From: Palsa-506 sp963836355
Lineage (GTDB): Bacteria; Actinomycetota; Actinomycetes; Streptosporangiales; Streptosporangiaceae
DNA: 64,000 bases
NCBI GenBank assembly: GCA_963836355.1
Contig: CAWIJO010000019.1
Span: 62,001 to 126,000 of the forward strand
Direction of reading: 5' to 3'
Every line of letters begins with the position of its first letter. Positions within the stretch are counted from its first letter, which is position 1. Shown here one piece after another: positions 18,271 to 27,000 of this stretch. The position numbers and the translations under genes are program-made. Below the pieces are notes generated by a model. The model saw nothing but the letters and a program-made list of their open reading frames with translations. It was not told the DNA's origin and did not search any database.

Positions 18271-18417
18271 CCTTCAGGCCGCTGCCTGAGCACCGCACCG
18301 GACCGGGCCGCCTGCTTACCAGCTGCCTGAGCACCCGGCGCAGCGAGCTCGGCCAGGTCAGACCTACCTGCCGGTTGGGCACGGCTGTCATTCCTGCGGT
18401 CTCGCCAGCCGCCGCCG

Positions 18418-18852
18418 TCAGCTAATCCAGGCCGAGCGCGCCATGGCATGCGCCGCGACCTGAACGGCCACTTCCCGGACCGGACCGCCGAGCAGGCCGG
18501 CCGCGTGCCGCAGCTGGTCCCGCCGGATGGGATCCGGCTCGCGCTTTGCCGCTTCGTCGAATGCGGCGGCGAGCCGGTCGATCAGGTTCGCTGGCGCGGG
18601 CCACTGACCGACTTCCTCGCGGGCAGCGGGCGTTACCTTGAGCACGTACCAGAAGCGCGGGTCCCCCCCCGTCTCGGTCTTGCGGAAGTCGACATAGGTC
18701 GGGTCCATCGCATCGAGCGAGCGCGCCACCGCGGACAGGTCAAGACCGGTCCGCTCGGCGATGTCGCTGACCGTGACCATGTAGCTCTCCTCAAGCAGCG
18801 CCACGGCCGCGGTAAGCACCGGCAGCTCCCGTGCTCCCCAGGTGTCTTTCAC
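18418..18852 (-). CDS. Winged-helix regulator-like protein
   Basis: A 144-residue soluble protein. Residues 8-60 form a likely helix-turn-helix (LLEESYMVTVSDIAERTGLDLSAVARSLDAM in several pieces, then YVDFRK). A wing follows, and the C-terminal half is helical and charged. The domain order resembles small MarR/winged-helix proteins, but I do not know a family. It stands alone, convergent with the TPR gene. Confidence 0.65.
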   Translation of the reverse strand: MKDTWGARELPVLTAAVALLEESYMVTVSDIAERTGLDLSAVARSLDAMDPTYVDFRKTETGGDPRFWYVLKVTPAAREEVGQWPAPANLIDRLAAAFDEAAKREPDPIRRDQLRHAAGLLGGPVREVAVQVAAHAMARSAWIS

Positions 18853-19084
18853 TGCGTCCCCTGTCTCACGGTCTCGGCCTGTGCTTGCCTGACCAGCGCT
18901 GTTGCCCCGCCCATGGATCTGCTGATCACGTCCCCTTGCCGAATGTCGCGCTCAGCCGCACAACTCCTAGTCTCGCCCGGAGCAGCCCCGGCTGCACCGC
19001 TAAGCGCGTATTTGCGCGCAATACCTGCTGGTCCGCGGGCGCCTTGGCGATGATCGAGGTGGCCGGCGCAGTGGCGGCAGCGCG
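18853..19084. other. Short intergenic gap
   Basis: About 230 nt upstream of the winged-helix gene, presumably with its promoter. Nothing else recognised. Confidence 0.5.
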
Positions 19085-21187
19085 TCAGGCGTGGCCGGCC
19101 GCCGCGCCCTGGCTGGCCGCGCTTCGCGGCCAGGCAAGCCCATCACCAACGAGGGCAGCGAGTCCGAGATACGCATCGGCCGCCGGCAGGCTCAGCTGTT
19201 CGAGCTCGACCTCGGCCCCTTCCTCCAGGTGCGCGTCATAGGGAATCCTGGTCACCGCCCGGCACCGGGCCGCGAAGTGCTGCTCAAGGCGGTCCAGGTC
19301 AACTGTGCTCCTGCTGCTCGGCCGCACAATTGAGAGCACGACGACCGCTCCCCGTACGAGATCTCCGTAGGCATGCGCAGCCAGCCAGTCGAGGGTGGCG
19401 CTCGCGCTCCGCGCCCCGTCCACTGACGGCGAGCTGACCAGCACGATCTGGTCCGCCAGGCGCAGCACGCCGGTCATCGCCGAGTGCAGCAGGCCGGTTC
19501 CGCAGTCCGTCAGGCAGATTGAGTAGTAGTGCTCGAGAACCCTGGAGACCTCGCAGTAGTCGTCCTCGCTGAATGCGACGGACACCGTCGGGTCGCGGTC
19601 CGAGGCGAGCAACTCAAGCCTGCTCGGCGCCTGGGAGGTAAACGCCCGGACGTCCGCGTACCGCTCGATCTGGCCGCGCTCGTTCAGCAGGTCCCGCACC
19701 GTCGCTGCCGTCTCCAGCCGGACCTTGTCCGACAGCGTGCCGCGATCCGGATTGGCATCGACCGCGATGACCCTGTCACCGCGCAGCGAAGCCAGCGTCG
19801 AGCCGAGCCCGACGGTGGTGGTGGTCTTGCCCACGCCGCCCTTGAGGCTGAGTACCGCTACCCGGTGATGACCGCCGGCGACCGGCGTGCGGATCCGGTT
19901 GATCATGTCCCGGCGGCGCAGTTCGGCCGCTGACTCGGGCACCCTCAGCAGCCCCGCGCTGGCCTGGTAGAGGAGCCGGCGCCAGCCAGGTGCGGGTGCC
20001 CGGCGCCTGCCGGGCAGCAGGAACTCCGGCGTGAGGCTCTCGGTCGACTCGGCGGGCTCCGGCGCGCGGCCCGGCTCGCCGTGGTCACCCGCCAGGCCAG
20101 CGCGTGGGCGGTACCTCATTGGCGCGCCGGGTGCGCTCGGCCCGGGCTCGTCGGCCAGCCGTTCTCCCGGCTGCGGCTGGCCGGGCTCTCGCCGGGCAGC
20201 GCCGGGCGGCGGCAGCCCCGGCCCGGAGTCAGCCGGGCCGGCCGGCGCAGGCACCGGCGCGGCGGCATGGGTGCCGCGCGGTGCGGCTGGCCCGGCCGGA
20301 CCCGGGGCATGACGCGGCTCGGGCGGCGCGTACGCGTCAAGCAGCACGCGCGGATCGGCCGGATCGCGCGAGTGGTACGGATCCGGCGCGGCATACGGAT
20401 CCGGCGGAAAGTACGACTGCCCGGAAAGGTAGGGATCAGGCGGCAGGTAGCCGGCCGCCGGACCGTATCCGTCGCCGGGGCCGTAATCGCCGCCGGCCGG
20501 GCCATGGCCGTAACTATCGGCGGCGCTGTAGCCACCAGGCAGACCGTGAGCCTCAGCCTCGTACGGCTCAGCGGCATACCCGGCGCCCGGCCCGAATGAA
20601 CCTGGCGGGAGGTACTCCCCGGGCGGCCCGCTGCCCGCACCAGGCCCGCTACCCGGGTCAGGACCCTTGCCCGCACCCGGATCATCTCCGCCGGGCAGCG
20701 CATAAGGATCCGACGGACCGGATGCCCCGTGCGGCGCGGCAGCGGAGTCGCGCGGGCCGGGCGGCGCCGGCGGCGCGGCCCCGAACCCGCCGGGCCGCCC
20801 GAACCCGGCCGGCCTTCCGGATCCAGCCGGGATTCCCGATTCGGCTGGGTCCGGAGAACTCGCCGGAATCGGGGGGGCGAGCCTGGCCGGCACGTCCGGG
20901 TCGCCGTCAGCCAGGGTAATGCCCTCCGGCGGCCTCGGGCCTAATGAGTCGTGTGATGCGTAAGGCGGCTGCTGCCCGAACAGGGCCCGGGTGGCACCAT
21001 TGGTCCCGGCAGCCCCGGCAGCCCCGGCAGCCCCGGCAGCCCCGGCAGCCCCGGCAGCCCCGGCAGCCCCGGCAGCCCCGGCAGCCTGGGACCGCGGCCC
21101 GCCGTGCTCGCTGGCGGCACCGAGCGCATCACGGTCATGCCGGTCCTGCTCGTCATCGGCCGTCGCGTCCTGATACTCACTGGCCAA
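19085..21187 (-). CDS. MinD/ParA-like ATPase with long Pro/Gly/Ala-rich N-terminus
   Basis: A 700-residue protein. Residues 1-420 are low complexity (Pro, Gly, Ala, Tyr) and include nine exact Ala-Ala-Gly tripeptides from a 9-bp DNA repeat. The C-terminal 260 residues are a deviant-Walker ATPase: LKGGVGKTTTTVGLGSTLA near residue 447, VDANPDRG switch, and LTDCGTGLLHSA near 560. The architecture recalls EspI and other actinobacterial MinD-like proteins tied to type VII secretion or polar positioning; no ESX genes are nearby. I chose the TTG at 21187 because GAGGAG sits five bases upstream. Confidence 0.85.
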   Translation of the reverse strand: MASEYQDATADDEQDRHDRDALGAASEHGGPRSQAAGAAGAAGAAGAAGAAGAAGAAGAAGTNGATRALFGQQPPYASHDSLGPRPPEGITLADGDPDVPARLAPPIPASSPDPAESGIPAGSGRPAGFGRPGGFGAAPPAPPGPRDSAAAPHGASGPSDPYALPGGDDPGAGKGPDPGSGPGAGSGPPGEYLPPGSFGPGAGYAAEPYEAEAHGLPGGYSAADSYGHGPAGGDYGPGDGYGPAAGYLPPDPYLSGQSYFPPDPYAAPDPYHSRDPADPRVLLDAYAPPEPRHAPGPAGPAAPRGTHAAAPVPAPAGPADSGPGLPPPGAARREPGQPQPGERLADEPGPSAPGAPMRYRPRAGLAGDHGEPGRAPEPAESTESLTPEFLLPGRRRAPAPGWRRLLYQASAGLLRVPESAAELRRRDMINRIRTPVAGGHHRVAVLSLKGGVGKTTTTVGLGSTLASLRGDRVIAVDANPDRGTLSDKVRLETAATVRDLLNERGQIERYADVRAFTSQAPSRLELLASDRDPTVSVAFSEDDYCEVSRVLEHYYSICLTDCGTGLLHSAMTGVLRLADQIVLVSSPSVDGARSASATLDWLAAHAYGDLVRGAVVVLSIVRPSSRSTVDLDRLEQHFAARCRAVTRIPYDAHLEEGAEVELEQLSLPAADAYLGLAALVGDGLAWPRSAASQGAAAGHA
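21005..21085. repeat. Nine tandem copies of a 9-bp unit in the ParA-like gene
   Basis: CCCGGCAGC is repeated nine times without a mismatch (81 nt), encoding (Ala-Ala-Gly)9 on the minus strand. The unit is a multiple of three, so copy changes keep the frame. Perfect identity implies recent expansion. Confidence 0.97.
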
Positions 21188-21484
21188 GGTCGCTCCTCGC
21201 GCCGCACGGGGGAGGCATGGCATGCCCGGATGAGCTGGGCACGCTGCACTAAGCCGAGCCTAGGCCAGACGTTCGCCATCGGCACCCCACAGGCAACGTT
21301 TTGCATCCGGGCGGTTACCACACGCGTGTCATCGTCATCACCGGACCCAGCCGGGCCGGCCCAGCGCGGATCGCGCCGTGCTCGCGCGTGAGCGGCATCG
21401 AAGGTCTCCATGATCAGGGACGCAGCAGCTGCGGATCCGAGCCCCTCGGTGCGGCGCGTCCGGACACTCGGCCAGACTAGGGAC
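21188..21484. other. Divergent promoter region between the ParA-like gene and bpa
   Basis: About 300 nt holding the start regions of two divergent genes. No clear operator palindrome or -10/-35 pair stands out. Confidence 0.4.
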
Positions 21485-22033
21485 ATGAGCGACCAGACGA
21501 ACTCTGAACAGGAACAGCAGGGCAGGGTGGTCGTGGTCGGCCCCGACGACGCGGCCATCGAGGCCGACGGCGCCCAGGCCACCGAGCGCCCTGTTACCGA
21601 GATGGTGGAGCAGCCAGCAAAGGTGATGCGGATCGGCAGCATGATCCGCCAGCTGCTTGAAGAGGTCAGGGCCGCGCCGCTAGACGAGAAGAGCAGGGCC
21701 CGGCTGAAGCAGATTCACCAGAGCTCGATCAAGGAACTGGAGGACGGCCTGGCGCCGGAGCTGATCGAGGAACTGGACCGGCTGTCCCTGCCGTTCATCG
21801 AGGGGGAAGTGCCGAGCGAGGCCGAGCTGCGGGTCGCGCAGGCACAGCTGGTCGGCTGGCTGGAAGGCCTGTTCCACGGGATCCAGACCACCCTGTTCGC
21901 CCAGCAGATGGCCGCGCGGGCCCAGCTGGAGCAGATGCGCCGGGCGCTGCCGCCAGGTGCCTCGCCTGGCATGCCACCCGGCATGATGCCCGGCCAGGAG
22001 GAGCAGCCCCGCGGCTCCGGCCCGTACCTGTAA
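21485..22033 (+). CDS. bpa: Bacterial proteasome activator
   Basis: A 182-residue protein of the Bpa/PafE family (DUF2587), an ATP-independent ring that opens the 20S proteasome. The helical core is clear: MVEQPAKVMRIGSMIRQLLEE near residue 40, then RLKQIHQSSIKELEDGLAPEL and a LPFIEGEVPSEAELRVAQAQL stretch. The C-terminus is GSGPYL; the family normally ends in GQYL, an HbYX-like motif that docks into the proteasome alpha ring. Tyr-Leu is kept. Start ATG 21485 gives the usual family N-terminus. It implies a proteasome elsewhere in the genome. Confidence 0.92.
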   Translation: MSDQTNSEQEQQGRVVVVGPDDAAIEADGAQATERPVTEMVEQPAKVMRIGSMIRQLLEEVRAAPLDEKSRARLKQIHQSSIKELEDGLAPELIEELDRLSLPFIEGEVPSEAELRVAQAQLVGWLEGLFHGIQTTLFAQQMAARAQLEQMRRALPPGASPGMPPGMMPGQEEQPRGSGPYL

Positions 22034-22125
22034 CCGGGCCGGCGCCAGCCGGCCACCTGCGTGCGCACAAAATCCGGCAGCTTCCGGCAGGTGAACCAGT
22101 CATGATTGAAACGGGCAGCGCCGCG

Positions 22126-23040
22126 TCAGCGCAGCCGGCCGAGCCAGGCCAGCGCATCGGCGAAATCCGCGTCGGCCGTCCCCGGCCGGACCATGGTCTG
22201 GCCGCCGTCCCCCCGCGGGTAACTGCCAAGGAACCGCACTTCGCTGCAGACCCGGCGCAGGCCCATCAGCGCCTCGCCGACGCGGGCCTCGGCCACGTGG
22301 CCTTCGCAGTCGATGGAGAAGCAGTACCGGCCGAGTCCTTCCCCGGTCGGGCGTGACTCGATCCTGGTCAGGTTGACCCAGCGCACGGCGAACTGATCGA
22401 GGATCTCCATCAGCGCGCCTGGATGGTCGTCGGCCAGGAACGCGACGACCGACGTCCGGTCTGCCCCGGTCGGCGCGGCCGGCGGCCCGGGCAGGCTGAC
22501 GGCCACGAACCTGGTAACAGCCCCGGCACGGTCATGGACGTCCCGGGCGAGCACCGCCAGGCCATACACGCCCGCGGCGAACTCGCCCGCCAGCGCAGCG
22601 TCGATCTGCCCTTCGGCCGCCTGCCGCGCCGCCTCGGCATTCGACGAGGCCGGCCGCCACTCTGCGTCGGGCAGGTTCGCCGCGAGCCACTGCCTGCACT
22701 GCGCTTCCGCCTGCGGGTGCCCGCTCACGACCTTGATGTCGGCAACCTGCGTGCCGGGCCGGGCGAGCAGCCCGAAGGTCACCGGGAGCAGCACCTCCGC
22801 GCGAATGATCAGATCCTGGCCGGTGGCGAGCTCGTCCAGGGTCGCGGTTACCGCGCCCTCCACCGAGTTCTCGATCGGCACCACGCCGCGCTGCGCGGCG
22901 CCGGTCCGGACCGCGTCCAGGGTCGACGAGATGGTGGCGCACGGCACGGCCGCCGCCCCGGCGTCAAGCACCCGCAGCGCCGCCTCGGTGAACGTTCCGG
23001 CAGGACCGAGGTACGCATACTGATCCGGCATGCCCCTCAT
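22126..23040 (-). CDS. pheA: Prephenate dehydratase
   Basis: A 304-residue monofunctional enzyme converting prephenate to phenylpyruvate for phenylalanine synthesis. The periplasmic-binding-like catalytic part starts AYLGPAGTFTEAAL, followed by VPIENSVEGAVTATLDEL near residue 55 and the catalytic TRF in AVTRFVAVS near 178. The C-terminal ACT domain contains DDHPGALMEILDQFA and the Phe-binding ESRPTGEGLGRYCFSID. Its ATG overlaps the upstream mannosyltransferase stop by 4 nt, so it is the last gene of a coupled run starting with the STAS or GT2 gene. Confidence 0.95.
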   Translation of the reverse strand: MRGMPDQYAYLGPAGTFTEAALRVLDAGAAAVPCATISSTLDAVRTGAAQRGVVPIENSVEGAVTATLDELATGQDLIIRAEVLLPVTFGLLARPGTQVADIKVVSGHPQAEAQCRQWLAANLPDAEWRPASSNAEAARQAAEGQIDAALAGEFAAGVYGLAVLARDVHDRAGAVTRFVAVSLPGPPAAPTGADRTSVVAFLADDHPGALMEILDQFAVRWVNLTRIESRPTGEGLGRYCFSIDCEGHVAEARVGEALMGLRRVCSEVRFLGSYPRGDGGQTMVRPGTADADFADALAWLGRLR

Positions 23041-24728
23041 GATGACAGCCAGGAGATTCCGGCACGCGCGGTGCCCGCCGGATCACCCCCGGGCGGCCCG
23101 CGGAGCACCGACCGCCGCCATGGCCACAGCATCATCACGAGTGCCACGATAACGGCGAGCAGGATCACCGGGGTAACCCCGTTCCTGATCACCGGACGCA
23201 GCCAGCCGAGCCCGGCCGGCATGGCGATCCCGCGGGCAGGCAGGTAGCCGAAGGCCAGCGCCGAGGTACGAGCGAGCAGCAGCCAGTCCAGGCTCGACCA
23301 CGGCAGCAGCGCAAGCAGCGCCCAGCCGAGGCTGTCGTACCAGGGCAGCACGTACGGCCAGGCGAGGAGCCAGGCGAACGCGATGGCGAACACCACGGCG
23401 GCGGGCAGCGCAGCCGGGAGGAAACTGCTCCCGCCAGCCGGATCGAGTGCGGCGGCCGGATCGAGCACCCGCACCGATCGCAGCAAGAGCGCAAGCAGCG
23501 CCACCGCGAGCACGATCGCCGCCGCCTTGACCACGTCCTCGGCAGTTCCCTGGCCGGCTGCGAGCCGGAGCGCGAAGCGGACGCTGCGCCACGGCGAGCC
23601 GATGGAAACATAGCTCCCGGCCCGCAGCGCCGGGCGCAGCGACTCGGGTCCCCAGGCCGCGACCGCTGCCCCGGCCGTCAGGCAGAACCCGGCCGCCAGG
23701 CCGCCGAGCAGCGCGGCTGGCTCCCGCCAGCCCGGCCGACGTCCGGCCTCCGGCCGCTGCTGGACGGGCCGCGGCCGACCCTGCCAGTGCCAGGCCAGCA
23801 GGCACGCGATGGCCAGTCCCGCTCCGGCCAGCGCCATCGTCACCTTGACCGCGAAGCCGAGGCCGATCAGTGCGCCCGCCCCGGCGGCCGCGAGCGCCTG
23901 CCGAGCCAGGCTGGCACGGTTGGCCCCGTTAATAATCGCGGTCGTAAAAACCGCAATGGCGGCGACGGCGAACACGATCGCCTGGCTGTCTACGTGCGCG
24001 CCGGCGACAAGCACCTGCAGCAGCAGCGGGTTGGCCGTCCACAGCAGCGCGGCGCGGAACTGCCTGGCCCGGTCGCCTCGCGCCATGCGGTGCAGCAGCA
24101 GCCCGGTCACGGCGAAGGCCAGCACGTTCAGCAGGGAGAGGACGAAGACGGTAAGGCGGACCGACGTCCCGCCGATGGCTGCGGCCAGCGCCTGACCGCC
24201 GGTGGCCAGGCTGCCGTAGTCCGAGGGACTCGTCCGCCAGTCCTGGACGGCCCGCGCGACCGGATCGCCGAGCCTGGCCAGCGCCGCCGGGGTGGTGGTG
24301 TACGGGTTGTGGCCGGTGATCACCATCCGCCCGTAGGCCGCGTAGCTGAGATGATCAGAGGAGCCGAACGGGGGCACCAGCGCCAGCGCCGCCGCCAGGA
24401 TGACCCCGGCCGCAAGGATCATCCGGGCCGAGACCGACCAGCCACGGCGGGCCGCGTACATGGTCAGCGCCAGCCCGGCAGTTCCGGCGGCCACCGCGAC
24501 CGCCGTCATGGCGACGATCAGGTAGGGCGACGGGTGCACGGCGGCGGACCACGGCGGCTGGCCGGCCCGGCCGGGCAGCGCGGGCTCCATCACCGACGGG
24601 CCGCATGCCGCCACGGCGAACGTCATCGCGACGCTGACCGCGCTGGCCGCGAGCCCCAGCCGCCCGGTGCGCGCCACGCTTGGCCGCCGGCCGCCGCCGG
24701 GGACGGGTCTCGCGGCCTGGACCGTCAT
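23037..24728 (-). CDS. Polyprenol-phosphate-mannose alpha-1,6-mannosyltransferase, MptA/MptB-like
   Basis: A 563-residue integral membrane glycosyltransferase of GT-C type with about 12-13 hydrophobic segments. The first extracytoplasmic region has SSDHLSYAAYGRMVITGHNPY, the acidic loop pattern of MptA/MptB enzymes that extend the mannan core of lipomannan or related lipoglycans. ATGA overlaps both the upstream GT2 gene and the downstream pheA. Together with the GT2, which could make the polyprenol-linked donor, it suggests envelope mannan synthesis. The acceptor is not deducible. Confidence 0.8.
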   Translation of the reverse strand: MTVQAARPVPGGGRRPSVARTGRLGLAASAVSVAMTFAVAACGPSVMEPALPGRAGQPPWSAAVHPSPYLIVAMTAVAVAAGTAGLALTMYAARRGWSVSARMILAAGVILAAALALVPPFGSSDHLSYAAYGRMVITGHNPYTTTPAALARLGDPVARAVQDWRTSPSDYGSLATGGQALAAAIGGTSVRLTVFVLSLLNVLAFAVTGLLLHRMARGDRARQFRAALLWTANPLLLQVLVAGAHVDSQAIVFAVAAIAVFTTAIINGANRASLARQALAAAGAGALIGLGFAVKVTMALAGAGLAIACLLAWHWQGRPRPVQQRPEAGRRPGWREPAALLGGLAAGFCLTAGAAVAAWGPESLRPALRAGSYVSIGSPWRSVRFALRLAAGQGTAEDVVKAAAIVLAVALLALLLRSVRVLDPAAALDPAGGSSFLPAALPAAVVFAIAFAWLLAWPYVLPWYDSLGWALLALLPWSSLDWLLLARTSALAFGYLPARGIAMPAGLGWLRPVIRNGVTPVILLAVIVALVMMLWPWRRSVLRGPPGGDPAGTARAGISWLSS

Positions 24729-25612
24729 CCCCGCGTCGGGCTGGCCGACCGCCGGCCGGGCTGCCGGACGGCCAGCGCCCGCGCGACATCGGCCAGCTGG
24801 CGGGCCCGGTGCAACTGCGAGCGCCAGTCCGTGCCGGTGGCCCGGTGCGCGAGCGGGACCTCGACCTCGGCGATCCGCAGGCCCTTGCGGAACAGGTCGA
24901 TGGTCAGACCGGTCTCCGCCCCCCAGCCTGCGGCGAGCGGCCTGGCCGCCTCAAAGGCAGCCCGGGTCAGGCAGCGCTGGCCATTCAGCGGCTGGGCCGG
25001 CCGCCAGCCGGTCGCACGCTCGATCCCGGAGCCGGACAAGCCGACGACAAGGCCATGCCCGCCGCGCTGTTCCCGGCTGCTGAACACGGCGATCGTCATA
25101 TCCGCCTGGCCGGAGCGGACCGGCTCGGCCAGCGGGGCGGCGGCGGCGGCAGTCCCCGCCAGGTCGGCATCAAGGAAGAGCAGATGCCGGTTGGCCCGTC
25201 CGGTACCTTCAGCACCGTCGGCACCTTCAGCACTGCCCGCACCTTCAGCACCGCCGGCAACTTTAACACTGCCCGCACCTTCAACATTGCCCGCACCTTC
25301 AGCACCGCCGGCAACATCGGCACCGCTGGAATCATTAACACGGCGGGCACCGTTGGCCTCGCTCGCCTCCAGCAGCCGGACAGCCTCCGCCCCGGTTTCC
25401 ATCGCCGCCGCCTTGCCCCGGTTGCGGGCATGCCGCACCACCGATGCGCCCGCGCGCTCGGCGGCAGCGGCGGTCCCGTCATCGGAGCCGTCATCTACCA
25501 CGACGACGATGTCCACCCCGGGCAGGCTCGCAGCCGCGGTCACGGTCGCGGCAATCCGGTCGGATTCGTTTCTGGCAGGGATGACGACGGCAACATCACC
25601 AGTCGGATGCAT
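24725..25612 (-). CDS. GT2 glycosyltransferase with in-frame minisatellite insert
   Basis: A 295-residue cytoplasmic GT-A glycosyltransferase: VAVVIPARNES near residue 10, VVVDDGSDDGT near 40, a RHARNRGKAAAMETG acceptor loop, and the metal-binding LLFLDADL. Between the last two lies about 45 residues of Gly/Ala/Glu repeats (GGAEGAG-like) encoded by a degenerate tandem repeat; most family members run straight through there. There are no membrane spans, so it resembles a polyprenol-phosphate or nucleotide-sugar transferase partner of the downstream mannosyltransferase. Start ATG 25612 was chosen because the upstream in-frame extension has shadow composition. Confidence 0.85.
   Translation of the reverse strand: MHPTGDVAVVIPARNESDRIAATVTAAASLPGVDIVVVVDDGSDDGTAAAAERAGASVVRHARNRGKAAAMETGAEAVRLLEASEANGARRVNDSSGADVAGGAEGAGNVEGAGSVKVAGGAEGAGSAEGADGAEGTGRANRHLLFLDADLAGTAAAAAPLAEPVRSGQADMTIAVFSSREQRGGHGLVVGLSGSGIERATGWRPAQPLNGQRCLTRAAFEAARPLAAGWGAETGLTIDLFRKGLRIAEVEVPLAHRATGTDWRSQLHRARQLADVARALAVRQPGRRSASPTRG
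25207..25345. repeat. Degenerate tandem repeat inside the GT2 gene
   Basis: Units related to GCACCTTCAGCACCG recur about nine times with sequence drift. They code for Gly-Ala-Glu-Gly-Ala-like units on the minus strand. Boundaries are approximate. Confidence 0.8.
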
Positions 25613-25698
25613 GGCAGCGATCCTAATGCCGCTGCCGGTTGCGGCGGCGCCGCGCGGCCCGGCGGGCGGCGGGTGCCTGGCCCGGCGGGCGGCCGAGC

Positions 25699-26046
25699 CT
25701 AGGAGCCGGCCATAGTGGCCGTGTCGTCGAGCACGGTGAAGACGGTCTCCAGACCAGTCAGCTGCAGGACCTTCTTGACCGCGGGTCGGGGACCGGCGAG
25801 TTGCAGGTCGCCGCCACTGTCCCGGGCGCGGCGCTGCGCCGCGAGCAGCACGTTCATGCCGGTGGAGTCGCAGAACTCCACGCCGGACAGGTCGACGACG
25901 ATCCGGACGGCCATCCCGCCGGCCAGTGCCGTGGCCAGCTCGTCGTGCAGCCGCGGGGCGGTGTAGAGGTCGATCTCGCCCGCTACCGACATAATGGTGT
26001 GATCGCCCTGAGACCGGCACGAGACCTTAAGTTCCACGTGCCGCAC
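25699..26046 (-). CDS. Anti-anti-sigma factor (STAS domain)
   Basis: A 115-residue single STAS domain: IMSVAGEIDLYTAPRLHDEL strand and helix, VVDLSGVEFCDSTGMNVLLA with the phosphorylatable Ser of DSTG near residue 61, and a C-terminal LTGLETVFTVLDD. These proteins bind anti-sigma kinases when dephosphorylated and so release sigma factors. It starts at GTG 26046 and lies 86 nt upstream of the GT2 gene in the same orientation. A possible partner kinase-like ATPase is encoded 2.5 kb away at 28506-28970. Confidence 0.9.
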   Translation of the reverse strand: MRHVELKVSCRSQGDHTIMSVAGEIDLYTAPRLHDELATALAGGMAVRIVVDLSGVEFCDSTGMNVLLAAQRRARDSGGDLQLAGPRPAVKKVLQLTGLETVFTVLDDTATMAGS

Positions 26047-26172
26047 CTTACCGCCCGCGGGCGCTGTCGACTAGAAGGCTACAAAGAGCACCCGGCCAAT
26101 CGGCACCCGGTGCGCGGCTCATTGCGCGAAGCTGGAGCAGGACCAGACGCATGAAGGAGCCGGAGCCCTCTG

Positions 26173-26727
26173 ATGCATTCTCGACCCGATCAGCAGGACA
26201 AGCAGCGGCAGCGCGCAGCCGCGCCCAGGCGGGGGCCCCTGCCGTCCCGGCCGCAGCGGGCGATGGCGGTCTCCGCGAGCGCACTTGCCGCGAGCCGGGA
26301 ACGGCTCGCCCCTGCCGGAACGGTCGCGGCGCAGGACCCGCCGGACCGGCCGGAGTCCGCCGCCGGGCCGGATGCCGGGCGGCTGCAGGAGCACCTCGAG
26401 GCGGTCCGGCGGAGCGCCGAGGGGGCCACCTCCTGGCTGGAGACCAGCAGTCACTATGCGCGGCTAGTCAACAATGACGGAGTCGTGCCTGTGACAGCCA
26501 GGTTCAGCGCGCGCGACCTCACCTTCCTTGCCGAGGCCAGGGTGGAGATGCTCGGCTTTGCCGAGCTCGGCTTGCGCCTTATCGAGCTGCACCAGCCGCT
26601 GGATGCGGGCGGGGTCAGCAGCGACACGTCAGCGCCCGTGCAGCGGTGCCGGAGCTGCATGTGGCGCTGGCCCTGCCCGACTTTCCGCACCCTTGCCGAG
26701 GTCCTGGACGGCATCCGGCCCGGCTAG
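26173..26727 (+). CDS. Hypothetical protein with C-terminal cysteine motif
   Basis: A 184-residue protein. The first 60 residues are basic and disordered. The middle is helical, and the C-terminus has CRSCMWRWPCPTFRTLAEVLD, a C-x2-C-x5-C cluster that could bind metal. I recall related C-terminal sequences in actinomycete hypothetical proteins but know no function. Strong third-position G/C supports coding. Upstream ATG with a GGAGCCGGAG purine stretch. Confidence 0.65.
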   Translation: MHSRPDQQDKQRQRAAAPRRGPLPSRPQRAMAVSASALAASRERLAPAGTVAAQDPPDRPESAAGPDAGRLQEHLEAVRRSAEGATSWLETSSHYARLVNNDGVVPVTARFSARDLTFLAEARVEMLGFAELGLRLIELHQPLDAGGVSSDTSAPVQRCRSCMWRWPCPTFRTLAEVLDGIRPG

Positions 26728-26788
26728 CCGCGCGGACGCGGGCAGCCTGGCTGCACCGTGCCCGCCAGTCTGGCCGTACCTTGGGAGT

Positions 26789-26956
26789 ATGGGACGAATA
26801 CTTTTCCTGATCATCGCCGCGCTCGTAGTGTTCATGATCGTGACGTGGGTTGTCCACGCGCTGCTCTTCCTGTTCTGGATTGCCCTGATCGCAGTGGCCG
26901 GCATCAGCTTGTTCCGGCTCAGCCAGTGGTCCTCGAGCCGTAGATCACGCAGCTAG
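26789..26956 (+). CDS. Small membrane protein
   Basis: A 55-residue protein that is almost entirely hydrophobic from residue 4 to 45 (ILFLIIAALVVFMIVTWVV and a second span LLFLFWIALIAVAGISLF), with a basic Ser/Arg tail. One or two spans, C-terminus inside. Function unknown. It is a lone gene between the Cys-motif protein and the convergent arcA. Confidence 0.65.
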   Translation: MGRILFLIIAALVVFMIVTWVVHALLFLFWIALIAVAGISLFRLSQWSSSRRSRS

Positions 26957-27000
26957 CCAACCGGACCGTTGGCCTGCTGCCGCCGGGCGCCGGGCGCTAG

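Noticed and set aside
23787..25715. 642-codon plus-strand frame across the mannosyltransferase and GT2 genes
   Set aside because: Antisense to two genes with strong motifs; composition is shadow-like.
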